A stretch of DNA of 64,000 bases from Ureibacillus chungkukjangi (GTDB taxonomy: Bacteria > Bacillota > Bacilli > Bacillales_A > Planococcaceae). Shown in pieces: positions 33,374-43,929 of this stretch. Both the position numbers and the translations under genes were made by a program. Below the pieces are notes generated by a model. That model was given only the letters and a program-made list of their open reading frames with translations, had not been told where the DNA came from and did no database searches. The stretch spans positions 162,513 through 226,512 of the forward strand of contig NZ_QJTJ01000004.1 in the NCBI RefSeq assembly GCF_003217295.1. Reading direction: 5' to 3'. Numbering within the stretch: the first letter of the stretch is position 1; each line of letters opens with the position of its first letter.

Positions 33374-35353
33374 ATGGCCACTTTTGACTTACAATCTGTA
33401 TACCATCCGAGTGGCGATCAGCCGAATGCCATACAAGAGCTAGTGAAGGGCATTCAAGAGGGCAAAAAACACCAAACGTTACTCGGAGCAACAGGTACAG
33501 GAAAAACTTTTACAGTTTCTAATGTTATACAAGAAGTAAAGAAGCCAACGCTAGTAATTGCGCATAATAAGACATTGGCAGGACAGCTTTATAGTGAATT
33601 TAAGCAGTTTTTCCCCAACAATGCAGTAGAATACTTTGTTAGTTACTATGATTACTTTCAGCCAGAAGCGTATGTACCGCAAACAGATACATACATCGAA
33701 AAAGATTCCAGCATAAATGATGAAATTGATAAGCTAAGACACTCTGCAACATCCGCACTGTTTGAAAGAGATGACGTAATTATCATAGCTTCAGTCTCCT
33801 GTATTTATGGCTTGGGGAATCCGGAAGAATATCGAGAAATGGTTGTATCCATTCGAACTGGAATGGAAATCGAACGAAATCAATTATTGAGAAAATTGGT
33901 AGATATCCAATATGAAAGAAATGATGTCAATTTTACACGTGGGACATTCCGCGTAAGAGGAGACGTTGTTGAAATATTCCCAGCTTCAAGAGATGAAAAA
34001 TGCCTTCGAGTAGAATTTTTTGGAGATGAGATCGATCGCATTCGTGAGGTGGATGCTTTAACAGGTGAAATTTTAGGTGATCGTGATCATGTTGCCATAT
34101 TCCCGGCATCCCACTTCGTAACACGTGAAGAAAAAATGGTGAAAGCTATTGAAAATATCGAAGTGGAACTAGAGCAGCAGCTAGAAAAATTCCGTTCAGA
34201 GGATAAATTATTAGAAGCGCAGCGATTAGAGCAGCGTACAAACTACGACTTAGAAATGATGCGTGAAATGGGCTTTTGTTCGGGTATTGAAAACTATTCA
34301 CGTCACTTAACCTTGAGAGATGCTGGAGCTACACCCTATACATTACTAGATTACTTCCCAAAGGATTTTTTACTAGTAGTCGATGAGAGTCACGTTACAT
34401 TGCCGCAAATTCGCGGGATGTTTAACGGTGACCAAGCTCGAAAAGGCGTTTTAGTCGATCATGGATTCCGACTACCATCTGCCTTAGATAACAGGCCATT
34501 GAGATTTGAAGAGTTTGAAAAGCATATTAGTCAGGCCATTTATGTTTCTGCAACACCAGGACCATACGAAATAGAGCATACACCAGAAATGGTAGAGCAA
34601 ATCATTCGTCCAACAGGATTGCTGGATCCAACCATAGATGTACGACCAATAGAGGGACAAATAGATGATTTAATCGATGAAATTAACGAACGCATAAGAA
34701 AACAAGAGCGTGTTCTTATAACGACATTGACGAAGAAAATGTCGGAGGATTTAACGGCGTATTTAAAAGAGCTGGGCATGAAGGTTGAGTATCTGCACTC
34801 GGAAATTAAGACACTAGAGCGGATAGAGATTTTAAGGGAGCTGCGTAAAGGAACCTATGACGTATTAGTAGGAATTAACCTACTGAGAGAAGGGTTGGAT
34901 ATTCCGGAGGTTTCTCTCGTAGCAATTCTCGATGCTGATAAAGAAGGGTTTTTACGCTCTGAACGTTCATTGATCCAAACAATTGGACGAGCTGCCCGAA
35001 ATTCCAATGGTCATGTCATTATGTATGCAGACAATATAACAGATTCCATGCGAAAAGCCCTTGATGAAACAAAGCGTCGTCGTTCTATTCAAGAAGACTA
35101 TAACAAAAAGCATGGCATTACGCCGATGACAATTCAAAAGAAAATTCCTGAGTTGATTCGAGCAACACAAGCAGCAGAAGCAGAAGAGACATACATGACA
35201 AAGGTGACAAAAGGAAAGAAAATGACAAAGTCCGAAATCGAAAAGCTTGTTGCATCGCTTGAGCTAGAAATGAAAGAAGCAGCAAAAGCGCTTGATTTTG
35301 AACGTGCCGCAGAATTGAGAGATACAATATTTGAACTGAAGGTAGAGGGATAA
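33374..35353 (+). CDS. uvrB: Excinuclease ABC subunit B
   Basis: The 659-residue protein has Walker A GATGTGKT near residue 38, the beta-hairpin region [13 protein letters not shown], helicase motifs (VVDESHVT; then [12 protein letters not shown]) and the C-terminal UVR motif ([22 protein letters not shown]), which contacts UvrC. It is the damage-verifying helicase of nucleotide excision repair. It is followed by uvrA seven bases later, so they share an operon, probably LexA-controlled. Confidence 0.98.
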   Translation: MATFDLQSVYHPSGDQPNAIQELVKGIQEGKKHQTLLGATGTGKTFTVSNVIQEVKKPTLVIAHNKTLAGQLYSEFKQFFPNNAVEYFVSYYDYFQPEAYVPQTDTYIEKDSSINDEIDKLRHSATSALFERDDVIIIASVSCIYGLGNPEEYREMVVSIRTGMEIERNQLLRKLVDIQYERNDVNFTRGTFRVRGDVVEIFPASRDEKCLRVEFFGDEIDRIREVDALTGEILGDRDHVAIFPASHFVTREEKMVKAIENIEVELEQQLEKFRSEDKLLEAQRLEQRTNYDLEMMREMGFCSGIENYSRHLTLRDAGATPYTLLDYFPKDFLLVVDESHVTLPQIRGMFNGDQARKGVLVDHGFRLPSALDNRPLRFEEFEKHISQAIYVSATPGPYEIEHTPEMVEQIIRPTGLLDPTIDVRPIEGQIDDLIDEINERIRKQERVLITTLTKKMSEDLTAYLKELGMKVEYLHSEIKTLERIEILRELRKGTYDVLVGINLLREGLDIPEVSLVAILDADKEGFLRSERSLIQTIGRAARNSNGHVIMYADNITDSMRKALDETKRRRSIQEDYNKKHGITPMTIQKKIPELIRATQAAEAEETYMTKVTKGKKMTKSEIEKLVASLELEMKEAAKALDFERAAELRDTIFELKVEG

Positions 35354-35359
35354 GCAATC

Positions 35360-38227
35360 GTGAAAAATACTGAAATAGTAGTGCAAGGTGCACGTTCAAA
35401 TAATTTGAAGAATATTAACGTTACTATTCCTCGAGATAAGCTAGTTGTTATTACTGGCTTATCTGGGTCAGGAAAGTCTTCCCTGGCATTTGATACGATT
35501 TATGCAGAAGGACAACGCCGCTATGTTGAATCCCTTTCTGCTTATGCACGACAATTTTTAGGTCAAATGGATAAACCAGATGTTGACTCAATTGAAGGAC
35601 TATCTCCCGCAATTTCGATTGACCAAAAAACGACAAGTAAAAATCCTCGTTCCACTGTGGGAACAGTAACAGAAATTTATGATTATTTACGACTTTTATT
35701 TGCCCGTATCGGGAAACCGATTTGTCCAATCCATGGTACAGAGATTGCATCTCAAACCATTGAACAGATGGTCGATCGATTATTAGAATATCCGGAGCGC
35801 ACAAAAATGCAATTGTTGGCGCCGGTTGTTTCAGGACGTAAGGGTGCACATGTCAAATTGCTTGAGGATTTAAAAAAGCAAGGCTATGTACGTGTACGTG
35901 TAGACGGTGAAATGCAGGATCTAGATGACTCAATTGAGCTAGATAAAAATAAAAAGCATAATATTGAGGTTGTAATTGACCGTGTAGTTGTTAAAGAGGG
36001 GATCTCTTCGCGTTTATATGAGTCACTTGAAACAGCCTGTAACTTAGCTGATGGAAAAGTGCTAGTAGATGTAATGGAGCATGAGGAATTACTATTTAGC
36101 CAGCATCATGCCTGCCCATTATGTGGATTTTCTATCGGTGAGCTAGAGCCGCGTATGTTCTCTTTCAATAGTCCCTTTGGTGCATGTCCTTCATGTGATG
36201 GACTAGGAACAAAACAAGAGGTTGATTTGGATTTATTAATTCCAGACTGGGATAAGACTTTAGAGGAGCATGCGATCGCTGCTTGGGAACCAACTAGCTC
36301 TCAGTATTATCCACAGCTCCTGAAGGCTGTTTGTACACACTATGGCATTCCAACGGATGTACCGGTTTCGCAAATACCAAAAAGTCAGATGGATAAAATC
36401 TTATACGGCTCTGATGGCGAGAAAATCCATTTCTATTACCAAAACGAGTATGGCAGTGTTCATAACAAAGCAATCGAATTTGAAGGGGTTGTCCGCAATA
36501 TTGAGCGACGCTTCCGAGACTCTACTTCAGAATATGTTCGTGAGCAAATGCAAAAATACATGACTGAACAAGCCTGTCCATCGTGTAAAGGCTACCGTTT
36601 AAAGCCAGAGACACTTGCAGTAAAAGTAGAGGGTTTACATATTGCAGAAGCTACACAGCATTCGGTAGGAGATATGTTTGGATTTTTCTCCAATTTAACG
36701 CTTTCAGAAAAAGAGATGCAAATTGCTAGACTCATTATTCGAGAAATTACTGAGCGATTGAGCTTTTTAATAAATGTGGGGCTAGATTATCTAACTCTTT
36801 CTCGCGCTGCTGGTACTTTATCAGGAGGAGAGGCGCAAAGGATTCGTCTTGCTACCCAAATAGGCTCCCGCTTATCTGGCGTTCTTTATATTCTTGATGA
36901 GCCATCGATTGGATTGCATCAGCGAGATAATGATCGACTGGTGGCAACGATGCAGGATATGCGTGATTTAGGAAACACATTGATAGTAGTGGAGCATGAC
37001 GAGGATACAATGATGGCCGCCGATTATTTAATTGATGTGGGACCTGGAGCTGGAGTTCATGGTGGCGAAATCGTAGCTGCTGGAACACCAGATGAAGTAA
37101 TGAATGATTCTGCATCAATTACAGGGCAATATTTAAGTGGGAAAAAATTTATTCCCCTTCCAATCGAACGTCGAAAATCTGATGGGAGAAAGCTAACCAT
37201 CAAAGGTGCAACCGAAAATAACTTGAAAAATGTAAAAGTCGATATTCCTTTAGGCCAATTTATTGCTGTAACAGGGGTTTCAGGCTCTGGTAAATCTACA
37301 CTGATTAACGAAATTTTATATAAGGCACTGGCACAGAAGTTAAATCGTGCAAGAACAAAGCCTGGTGCTCATAAAGAAATCACAGGCATTGAACATTTGG
37401 AAAAGGTTATTGATATCGATCAATCTCCAATCGGTCGAACACCCCGATCAAATCCAGCCACATATACTGGTGTCTTTGATGATATTCGTGACCTTTATGC
37501 ATCAACAAACGAAGCGAAAATTCGAGGCTATAAAAAGGGCCGTTTTAGCTTCAATGTAAGAGGTGGGCGCTGTGAAGCTTGTAGTGGAGACGGGATTATC
37601 CGGATCGAGATGCACTTCCTGCCAGATGTCTATGTCCCATGTGAGGTATGTCATGGAAAACGTTATAATCGTGAGACATTAGAGGTACGCTATAAAGAAA
37701 AAAACATTGCTGAGCTATTAGATATGACGATTGAAGATGCCGTAGTATTCTTTGAAAACGTCCCGAAAATTCAACGGAAACTTCAAACGATTGTGGATGT
37801 AGGGCTGGGTTATATGAAGCTAGGACAACCTGCTACAACTCTATCAGGTGGGGAAGCGCAGCGTGTAAAATTGGCCTCCGAGCTACATCGCCGTTCAACA
37901 GGGAAGTCTATTTATATTTTAGATGAACCTACAACTGGGCTTCATGCACATGACATTGCCCGCTTGTTAAAGGTACTCCAACGACTTGTGGAAAATGGAG
38001 ATACAGTGCTAGTTATCGAGCATAATCTAGACGTTATTAAAACAGCCGATTATCTAATCGACTTAGGTCCAGAGGGTGGAGAAAAGGGAGGCACAATTTT
38101 AGCAACCGGCACACCTGAGGAAATTGCCGCAAACGAGAAGTCGTACACAGGGCACTATTTAAAAACTGTTTTAGAACGTGACCGAAAACGCATGGACACT
38201 CTATTAGCAGAAGCAACGAATAAATAA
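35360..38227 (+). CDS. uvrA: Excinuclease ABC subunit A
   Basis: A GTG seven bases after the uvrB stop opens 955 residues. Two ABC modules are visible, each with Walker A ([18 protein letters not shown]), signature LSGGEAQR and Walker B ([20 protein letters not shown]), plus the zinc CxxC pairs (CPLCGF, CPSCDG; CEACSG, CEVCHG). UvrA recognises DNA damage as a dimer and loads UvrB. Full length, all motifs intact. Confidence 0.98.
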   Translation: MKNTEIVVQGARSNNLKNINVTIPRDKLVVITGLSGSGKSSLAFDTIYAEGQRRYVESLSAYARQFLGQMDKPDVDSIEGLSPAISIDQKTTSKNPRSTVGTVTEIYDYLRLLFARIGKPICPIHGTEIASQTIEQMVDRLLEYPERTKMQLLAPVVSGRKGAHVKLLEDLKKQGYVRVRVDGEMQDLDDSIELDKNKKHNIEVVIDRVVVKEGISSRLYESLETACNLADGKVLVDVMEHEELLFSQHHACPLCGFSIGELEPRMFSFNSPFGACPSCDGLGTKQEVDLDLLIPDWDKTLEEHAIAAWEPTSSQYYPQLLKAVCTHYGIPTDVPVSQIPKSQMDKILYGSDGEKIHFYYQNEYGSVHNKAIEFEGVVRNIERRFRDSTSEYVREQMQKYMTEQACPSCKGYRLKPETLAVKVEGLHIAEATQHSVGDMFGFFSNLTLSEKEMQIARLIIREITERLSFLINVGLDYLTLSRAAGTLSGGEAQRIRLATQIGSRLSGVLYILDEPSIGLHQRDNDRLVATMQDMRDLGNTLIVVEHDEDTMMAADYLIDVGPGAGVHGGEIVAAGTPDEVMNDSASITGQYLSGKKFIPLPIERRKSDGRKLTIKGATENNLKNVKVDIPLGQFIAVTGVSGSGKSTLINEILYKALAQKLNRARTKPGAHKEITGIEHLEKVIDIDQSPIGRTPRSNPATYTGVFDDIRDLYASTNEAKIRGYKKGRFSFNVRGGRCEACSGDGIIRIEMHFLPDVYVPCEVCHGKRYNRETLEVRYKEKNIAELLDMTIEDAVVFFENVPKIQRKLQTIVDVGLGYMKLGQPATTLSGGEAQRVKLASELHRRSTGKSIYILDEPTTGLHAHDIARLLKVLQRLVENGDTVLVIEHNLDVIKTADYLIDLGPEGGEKGGTILATGTPEEIAANEKSYTGHYLKTVLERDRKRMDTLLAEATNK

Positions 38228-38267
38228 TAAATGTCAAAATTTAAAGATAAGATATGAAACTTTTTCA

Positions 38268-38315
38268 CCTCCCTCAGCGTATAACTAAATATACACATAG
38301 AGGGAGGCTTTTTTG
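38268..38315 (+). terminator. uvrA terminator overlapping yvlB ribosome site
   Basis: CCTCCCTC (38268-38275) and GAGGGAGG (38300-38307) form an 8-bp stem followed by CTTTTTTG. The right arm is also the Shine-Dalgarno sequence of the next gene. The structure is thus both an intrinsic terminator for uvrBA and a hairpin that hides the yvlB ribosome site. Confidence 0.75.
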
Positions 38316-39539
38316 AAAATGGAAAACGAACGCAAGCGCATATTAAAATTAGTTGAAAACGGAACAATCTCAGCTGAAGAGGCGATAGTTTTACTTGAGG
38401 CGTTAACAAAAGAACAGAACTCCACTCAACCTACAATCGTTCCTCTAACTAAAAGTACAGTAGAAGAGGCAAAAGCTACACAAGAGCATAGTGAAGCTTC
38501 ACAACAACAAACAACTGAAGAAAAGAAAACTAAAACAACAGGTTTTGAGGATTTCTTTGGCAAAGCATTTAACAATAGTGATACAAATAAAAAAATGGAT
38601 GAATTCATGAACGATTTAAAACAAGATCTCTCTCAATTTAGTGAAAGAGTAATGGGGTTAATGAATACAACCTTCACGAAAATAAAGGACTTCGATTTAG
38701 AGTTCCCGTTTGGGGAAAAAGTACAGTTTGACAAAACCTATACATTTGATGCTGACGTAGTTAAAGGCATTGAAATCGATCTTCCAAATGGAAAAGTAGA
38801 TTTTGTAAAATCGGAGGGGCAACAAATAGTAGTGGAAACACAGGTTAAGACGTCCCTAATTGACCATGATGAAGAAAAAACAAAAACTCAATTTGAAGAG
38901 AAATTTGTAAATTTAACAAATGATAAATTAACGATTTCTGTTTCAACTAAGCTTTCTCAGGTTTCATTGCGACTAGTGGTACCAGAAAAGCTTTATGATC
39001 TTTTATTAGTGCGTTTATTAAATGGCAGTGTAACGATTCAAAACCTAGAATCCAAGCTATTAAAAGTAAAGACATATAATGGGGCAGTTAAAGTCGATCA
39101 AGTATCCTTCCAGCATGCCCATATTGAGACAGGAAATGGCTCAATTGATTTGCGTAATGTCAAAGGTGAAGATTTAGAAACTGAGACAGTGAACGGACGT
39201 ATTTATATCGATGGTGAGCTGCAGGAGGTAGAAGCAGAATCTGTAAACGGTGCAGTGGTCATTACTACAAATGCAAAGGATGCCAGAAAAGTAAAAGCCC
39301 AAACGGTTGCAGGAGCTGTTGAACTTTACGTTCCGAAATCTATATCGTTGGATGGACAAGTGGCAACAAACTTCGGAAAAGCAGATGTAGGTTTACCTGA
39401 TGTAGAAACAAGACTGGAAGAAGACCAATTCTTCCTTAAAACCTACCATTTCGATAAAATCATCGATGATGCCAATATTTTAAAACTAAATGGTGAGTCG
39501 CGAACGGGTGCTATCATCGTTCGCTATATCGCAGAATAA
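38313..39539 (+). CDS. yvlB: YvlB-like DUF4097 protein
   Basis: The protein of about 408 residues begins with a short helical domain (ENERKRILKLVENGTISAEEAIVLLEAL) typical of B. subtilis YvlB and related envelope-stress proteins. A polar linker follows, then a beta-helix-like DUF4097 domain (repeated DLPNGKVDFVK, LNGSVTIQNLESK, GNGSIDLRNVKG strands). TTG at 38313 and ATG at 38319 are both possible starts; the former is better spaced from the hairpin-embedded GGGAGG. Probably acts in cell-envelope stress; mechanism unknown. It is separated from uvrA by the terminator described above. Confidence 0.8.
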   Translation: MKMENERKRILKLVENGTISAEEAIVLLEALTKEQNSTQPTIVPLTKSTVEEAKATQEHSEASQQQTTEEKKTKTTGFEDFFGKAFNNSDTNKKMDEFMNDLKQDLSQFSERVMGLMNTTFTKIKDFDLEFPFGEKVQFDKTYTFDADVVKGIEIDLPNGKVDFVKSEGQQIVVETQVKTSLIDHDEEKTKTQFEEKFVNLTNDKLTISVSTKLSQVSLRLVVPEKLYDLLLVRLLNGSVTIQNLESKLLKVKTYNGAVKVDQVSFQHAHIETGNGSIDLRNVKGEDLETETVNGRIYIDGELQEVEAESVNGAVVITTNAKDARKVKAQTVAGAVELYVPKSISLDGQVATNFGKADVGLPDVETRLEEDQFFLKTYHFDKIIDDANILKLNGESRTGAIIVRYIAE

Positions 39540-39543
39540 ATTT

Positions 39544-39580
39544 AAAAAACGAATCGCAGCTCAATCGCGGTTCGTTTTTT
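39544..39580. terminator. Terminator after yvlB
   Basis: AAAAAACGAATCGC and GCGGTTCGTTTTTT form a long stem with one wobble pair and A/T runs on both sides, so it may be bidirectional. Confidence 0.8.
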
Positions 39581-40063
39581 CATTATTATTTTAATATTTA
39601 AGGGAAAGCTGAACAGATCCTCTTTATAAGTGGATTTTACATTTACACTCATATTTAATTGGGCAGCTGTGGGATAAAAGTTGTATGGCTTACTGAGACC
39701 ATTGTACAAGAAGGTGTGATTTAAATAATAAACTTTTTCTATTTTTTGGATGGTGACTTGTATGCTTAAATCCTTCAGATGCATTACAATACATAAGTAT
39801 TGCTATTAGTAAGTGCTAATCTTTCTTTTGAATTCGCTTTGTAATTTAAAAGGGATTTTTGTCTGTTTATGGAATAATAGAAAGAGGTAAGAAAAGAAAT
39901 AATTCTATTAGCATAGAAAATATGGAAAATTTATAAATTCCATCCTTCCTGACAAGAAATATGAAATGAAATTGTAATAAAAACTTAGGAAATGAATGCT
40001 ATAATGGTTGTTGAGTGAAAAAATCTATTTTAATAGAAACTTGAAACTTAGGTGGTTTTATTT
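39581..40063 (+). promoter_or_regulatory. Gap before ftsE with extended -10 promoter
   Basis: An extended -10 box TGCTATAAT (39997-40005) lies about 60 bases before ftsE, without a clear -35. The remaining AT-rich sequence contains only a leftward 80-codon frame without ribosome site that I do not accept as a gene. Confidence 0.5.
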
Positions 40064-40750
40064 ATGATTCAAATGAATAACGTCGTAAAGAAATATCCAA
40101 ATGGTGTAGTTGCAGCAAATGGAATTTCTATAGATATACAAAAAGGTGAGTTTGTCTATGTAGTGGGCCCGAGTGGTGCTGGTAAATCTACATTTATAAA
40201 ATTAATGTATCGTGAGGAAAAGCCTACGTCAGGTGAAGTTGTTATTGCAGGAATGGATTTGACGAAGCTTAAAAATCGACAAGTTCCGCTACTTAGACGT
40301 CAGTTAGGTGTAGTATTCCAAGATTTTAAATTACTACCAAGATTGAATGTATATGAAAATGTTGCATTTGCTCTTGAAGTTATAGAAGAAAACCCAAAAG
40401 ATATCCGTAAACGCGTGATGGATGTTTTAGACTTAGTTGGTCTAAAGCATAAAGTTCGTATGTTCCCTAATGAGCTTTCAGGTGGAGAGCAACAGCGTGT
40501 GGCAATTGCTAGGTCAATTGTTAATATGCCTAAGGTTGTTATTGCGGACGAGCCTACAGGTAACCTGGATCCAGAGACTTCCTGGGAAATCATGAATATT
40601 TTTGAAGAAATTAATACACGTGGAACGACTATCGTGATGGCAACTCATAACCGTGAAATTGTAAACACAATTAGAAAACGTGTTATCGCTATCGAAGGCG
40701 GTTTAATTGTACGAGATGTATACGGAGGTGACTACGGCTATGAAAGCTAG
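40064..40750 (+). CDS. ftsE: Cell division ATP-binding protein FtsE
   Basis: The ATG at 40064 follows TTAGGTGG and gives 228 residues. Walker A GPSGAGKST, signature LSGGEQQRV, Walker B VVIADEPTGNLD and the H-loop ATHNREIV are all present. FtsE is the cytoplasmic ATPase of the FtsEX complex, which in Gram-positives switches on a peptidoglycan hydrolase outside the cell. It overlaps ftsX by 11 bases. Confidence 0.95.
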   Translation: MIQMNNVVKKYPNGVVAANGISIDIQKGEFVYVVGPSGAGKSTFIKLMYREEKPTSGEVVIAGMDLTKLKNRQVPLLRRQLGVVFQDFKLLPRLNVYENVAFALEVIEENPKDIRKRVMDVLDLVGLKHKVRMFPNELSGGEQQRVAIARSIVNMPKVVIADEPTGNLDPETSWEIMNIFEEINTRGTTIVMATHNREIVNTIRKRVIAIEGGLIVRDVYGGDYGYES

Positions 40751-41636
40751 AACAATCCGACGACATTTTCGTGAAAGTATAAAGTCGCTTGGTCGAAACG
40801 GTTGGATGACTTTTGCATCAATTAGTGCTGTAACTGTCACATTGCTTTTAGTAGGTGTCTTCACTATCATCATGATGAACTTAAACAAAGTGGCAGATGA
40901 TATTGAAAATGATGTAGAAATTAAAGTGTTAATAGATATTATTTCAGACCCGACTGAGGCTCAGGCAGCTGAAGAACAACTGATGGAAGAAATTAGAGGT
41001 TTACCTGGAGTCGAAGAGGTCGTATATTCATCTAAGGAAGAGGAACTTAATTTATTAATAGCAGGTTATGGAGAAGAGCTTAGTCTATTTGAGCAAAGTA
41101 ACCCACTAAACAATGTGCTTTATGTAAAAGCAACAGAGCCTCAACAGACAGCTAGTGTCGCAAAGGCAATTGAAAAATTTGAGCATACACAAGAAGTGAA
41201 GTATGGAGAAGGTAAGGTTGAAAAACTATTTAGCTTCTTAAATACAAGCCGAAACGTAGGTTTAATCTTAATAGTAGGCTTATTATTTACAGCGATATTC
41301 TTAATTTCCAACACAATTCGAATTACGATTATTGCGCGTAGAGATGAGATAGAAATTATGAAGCTAGTAGGAGCAACAAATTCTTTCGTGCGAATTCCAT
41401 TTGTTTTAGAAGGAATGTGGCTTGGTGTTTTAGGTGCATTGATTCCGATTGCTGTTGTATCAATAGTTTACGTTAATATTTTCAACATCGTACAACCAAA
41501 GCTAGACGGTGAATTTTTACAGCTGCTTAGTGCAACTCCATTACTATATCAAGTAAATGGATTACTCCTAATAATGGGTGTGTTCATTGGGATATGGGGA
41601 AGCTTCATGTCAGTTAGAAAATTCCTGAAGGTATAA
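40740..41636 (+). CDS. ftsX: Cell division membrane protein FtsX
   Basis: The start is the ATG 11 bases before the end of ftsE, preceded by GGAGGTG; the protein begins MKARTIRRHFRESIKSLGRNGWM, as in FtsX. Its 298 residues have one N-terminal membrane helix, an extracellular domain (about 55-170) and three C-terminal helices with the family segment RRDEIEIMKLVGAT. It transmits the ATPase signal of FtsE across the membrane to a hydrolase. Confidence 0.95.
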   Translation: MKARTIRRHFRESIKSLGRNGWMTFASISAVTVTLLLVGVFTIIMMNLNKVADDIENDVEIKVLIDIISDPTEAQAAEEQLMEEIRGLPGVEEVVYSSKEEELNLLIAGYGEELSLFEQSNPLNNVLYVKATEPQQTASVAKAIEKFEHTQEVKYGEGKVEKLFSFLNTSRNVGLILIVGLLFTAIFLISNTIRITIIARRDEIEIMKLVGATNSFVRIPFVLEGMWLGVLGALIPIAVVSIVYVNIFNIVQPKLDGEFLQLLSATPLLYQVNGLLLIMGVFIGIWGSFMSVRKFLKV

Positions 41637-41711
41637 TTCTGCCTGTCTTGCGAAAAAAGTAGAATAAAAAAGTAGAATCCTGTGTAAGAAAGTTGAAAGG
41701 GGTCTTAATCT

Positions 41712-43001
41712 GTGAAAATAAGTAAAAAACCATTCCAAATTTTTATGGCAACAACTGCCCTGGTACTTGCTCTTCAAGTACCAGTTACATATGCTGCAAG
41801 TCTATCAGATTTAAAAAATGAAAAATCTGAGGTAGAAGAGCAAAAAAATCATTTAAGCGATGAAATCCAAGAAAAGTCAGCTGAAATTAATACTATTAAA
41901 TCTAAACAAGAGGTTCTTTTAAATCAAATTACCCAAATTACAGATAAAATAACAAATACAAACAATAATATTAATCAAGTTACACAAGAAATTTCTGTAA
42001 CAACACAAGAAATTGAAACGTTAAAGGCTGATATTGTTGCGTTACAGGCTAAAATCGACCAACGTAATGAACTTCTTGCAGAGCGTGCTCGAGCACTTCA
42101 GGCAAATGGTTCTGTTAGTTTCCTAGACGTATTACTTGGCGCTAATAGTTTTGTAGATTTCATTGATCGTTATTCGGCTGTTAATACGTTAATGGATGCC
42201 GATCGTCAAATTATGAAAGAGCAAAAACAAGATCAGGACAAGCTAGAGGAGCAAAAGCTTACTTTAGAAAAAACGAAAAAAGAATTAGAAACAAAAAAAG
42301 CTGAGCTTGATAGTTTAAAAGCTTCTCTTAACTCTCAAAAGAAAGAGAAAGATAATTTAATCGTTCAATTAGAGGCTCAACAAAAACAGATTGCTAGTGA
42401 GAAAAAGGTATTAGAAGAGCAATATGAAGAAGCAGTAGAAATTAGCGATGAAATTAATGCTAAAATTGCTTCAGAACAAAAAAGATTACTAGAAATCGCT
42501 CGTCAACAAGAAGCTGCGAGAAAAGCGGCAGCTGCCAATAACTCAAAAAATAATGGTGGTGGCACTTCAGCACCAGCAGTTTCTGCAGGAAATTGGACAA
42601 AGCCAGCTAACGGTCGTTTCACAAGTCCATATGGTGCTCGTATCCATCCAATCTCTGGACAATATAAATTCCACTACGGAATCGATATTGCGAACAGCAC
42701 AGGTACTCCAGTCGTATCAGCAGCAGATGGCGTAGTATCTTATGCAGGAAGTCTTTCTACTTTTGGTAATGTTGTAATGGTAACTCATTCAATCGATGGA
42801 CAAATTTTCACTTCTGTTTATGCTCACTTAAATTCAATTCACGTAAGTGTTGGAACACAGGTATCAAAAGGTCAACAAATTGCAGGAATGGGGAACACAG
42901 GTGGTTCAACAGGAACTCACTTACACTTTGAAATTCATGTAGGTACATGGGTAAAACAAAGTGTTGGAAGTGTAAACCCACTAAACTATATTTCTTTATA
43001 G
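41712..43001 (+). CDS. M23 peptidoglycan hydrolase with coiled coil
   Basis: A GTG after GAAAGGGG opens 429 residues: signal peptide (to about 28, VPVTYA), a long coiled coil (about 30-270, many KLEEQKLTLEKTKKE-type heptads), a Gly/Asn linker and a LytM/M23 domain with the zinc ligands in HYGIDIAN and HLHFEIHV. The layout matches the EnvC/PcsB class activated by FtsEX. In B. subtilis the FtsEX partner CwlO has an NlpC/P60 domain instead; here an M23 endopeptidase follows ftsEX directly, so it is probably the local partner. Confidence 0.9.
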   Translation: MKISKKPFQIFMATTALVLALQVPVTYAASLSDLKNEKSEVEEQKNHLSDEIQEKSAEINTIKSKQEVLLNQITQITDKITNTNNNINQVTQEISVTTQEIETLKADIVALQAKIDQRNELLAERARALQANGSVSFLDVLLGANSFVDFIDRYSAVNTLMDADRQIMKEQKQDQDKLEEQKLTLEKTKKELETKKAELDSLKASLNSQKKEKDNLIVQLEAQQKQIASEKKVLEEQYEEAVEISDEINAKIASEQKRLLEIARQQEAARKAAAANNSKNNGGGTSAPAVSAGNWTKPANGRFTSPYGARIHPISGQYKFHYGIDIANSTGTPVVSAADGVVSYAGSLSTFGNVVMVTHSIDGQIFTSVYAHLNSIHVSVGTQVSKGQQIAGMGNTGGSTGTHLHFEIHVGTWVKQSVGSVNPLNYISL

Positions 43002-43008
43002 CAGTTAC

Positions 43009-43050
43009 AAAGCAGGCTAATTCGTGTTTATCACAAATAGCCTGCTTTTA
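43009..43050 (+). terminator. Terminator after M23 gene
   Basis: AAAGCAGGCTA and TAGCCTGCTTT form an 11-bp perfect stem followed by TTATT. Confidence 0.85.
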
Positions 43051-43181
43051 TTATGCCTTAGGAATTTTTTATAATTCGACATCTATGGTATTCTTATAAA
43101 GATAATGAAAGAGGGAGCTCATGAAAACAAAGCTTTAGCTCTCTTCAATAAAGTAATTTTTCCTATCTTGGAGGGTGGAAA

Positions 43182-43766
43182 ATGAAAAAGAAAGCAATTG
43201 GACTAGTTGTCGTAATGGCACTTGTTGCCATCATGCTGGGAACTTATATTAAAGATCAAATAGAAGCAAGTGAAGCTATTTCTGAACAAGCAGTTTCCTA
43301 TGAAATGAACCTGGATCAAGAGGAAGGGTTAGCAAAAGGACAAATTGCCCCAGACTTTACTTTAAAAACTTTAGCAGGAGAGACTGTTACCCTGTCTGAA
43401 CTAAAGGGGAAGAAGGTTGTTTTAAATTTTTGGGCAACCTGGTGCCCACCGTGTAAAAAAGAAATGCCTCATCTTCAAAAATATTATAAGGAAGATGCCA
43501 AAGACGATAATGCTGAAATTATTGCTGTAAACCTGACACATACAGAAAGATCCTTAAATGCGATTAAAACAGTACAGCAATTTGTTGATAGCTATAACCT
43601 GACGTTCCCCATTCCTTTAATGGAGGAGAAGGGGGTTGATAAGCTTTATCAAATTATCACTATTCCTTCTACCTTTATGATTGATTCAGAGGGACGTATC
43701 CAGTATCACATTGTTGGTCCACTTGATCAGGAGGCAATAGGAGAGTATGTAGAGAGCTTAGACTGA
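43182..43766 (+). CDS. ResA/TlpA-like thiol-disulfide oxidoreductase
   Basis: The 194-residue protein has an N-terminal membrane anchor (GLVVVMALVAIMLGTYI) and an extracytoplasmic thioredoxin fold with WATWCPPCKKEMP, the CxxC active site of AhpC/TSA-like TlpA proteins. IPSTFMID contains the expected cis-proline. It probably reduces disulfides of an envelope or cytochrome substrate, as ResA does. No cytochrome gene lies near, so the substrate is unknown. GGAGGGTGG precedes the ATG. Confidence 0.85.
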   Translation: MKKKAIGLVVVMALVAIMLGTYIKDQIEASEAISEQAVSYEMNLDQEEGLAKGQIAPDFTLKTLAGETVTLSELKGKKVVLNFWATWCPPCKKEMPHLQKYYKEDAKDDNAEIIAVNLTHTERSLNAIKTVQQFVDSYNLTFPIPLMEEKGVDKLYQIITIPSTFMIDSEGRIQYHIVGPLDQEAIGEYVESLD

Positions 43767-43929
43767 GCAAGAAGGAAATAAAATTCAAAAACTCTAATCG
43801 TATTTTTTCTATTAAGATAAGCAAAAATGCTTAATTTACTTAAAGAATAAGTTGCAAAATATAAAAATCGGCTTTTCCATGTGTTATCCCATTTCGTTTT
43901 TTCATAGAGTGTACGAGAGGGGGTAAACA

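Noticed and set aside
39542..39784. Minus-strand 80-codon frame between yvlB and ftsE
   Set aside because: No ribosome site, ends in the terminator stem, and no recognisable similarity.
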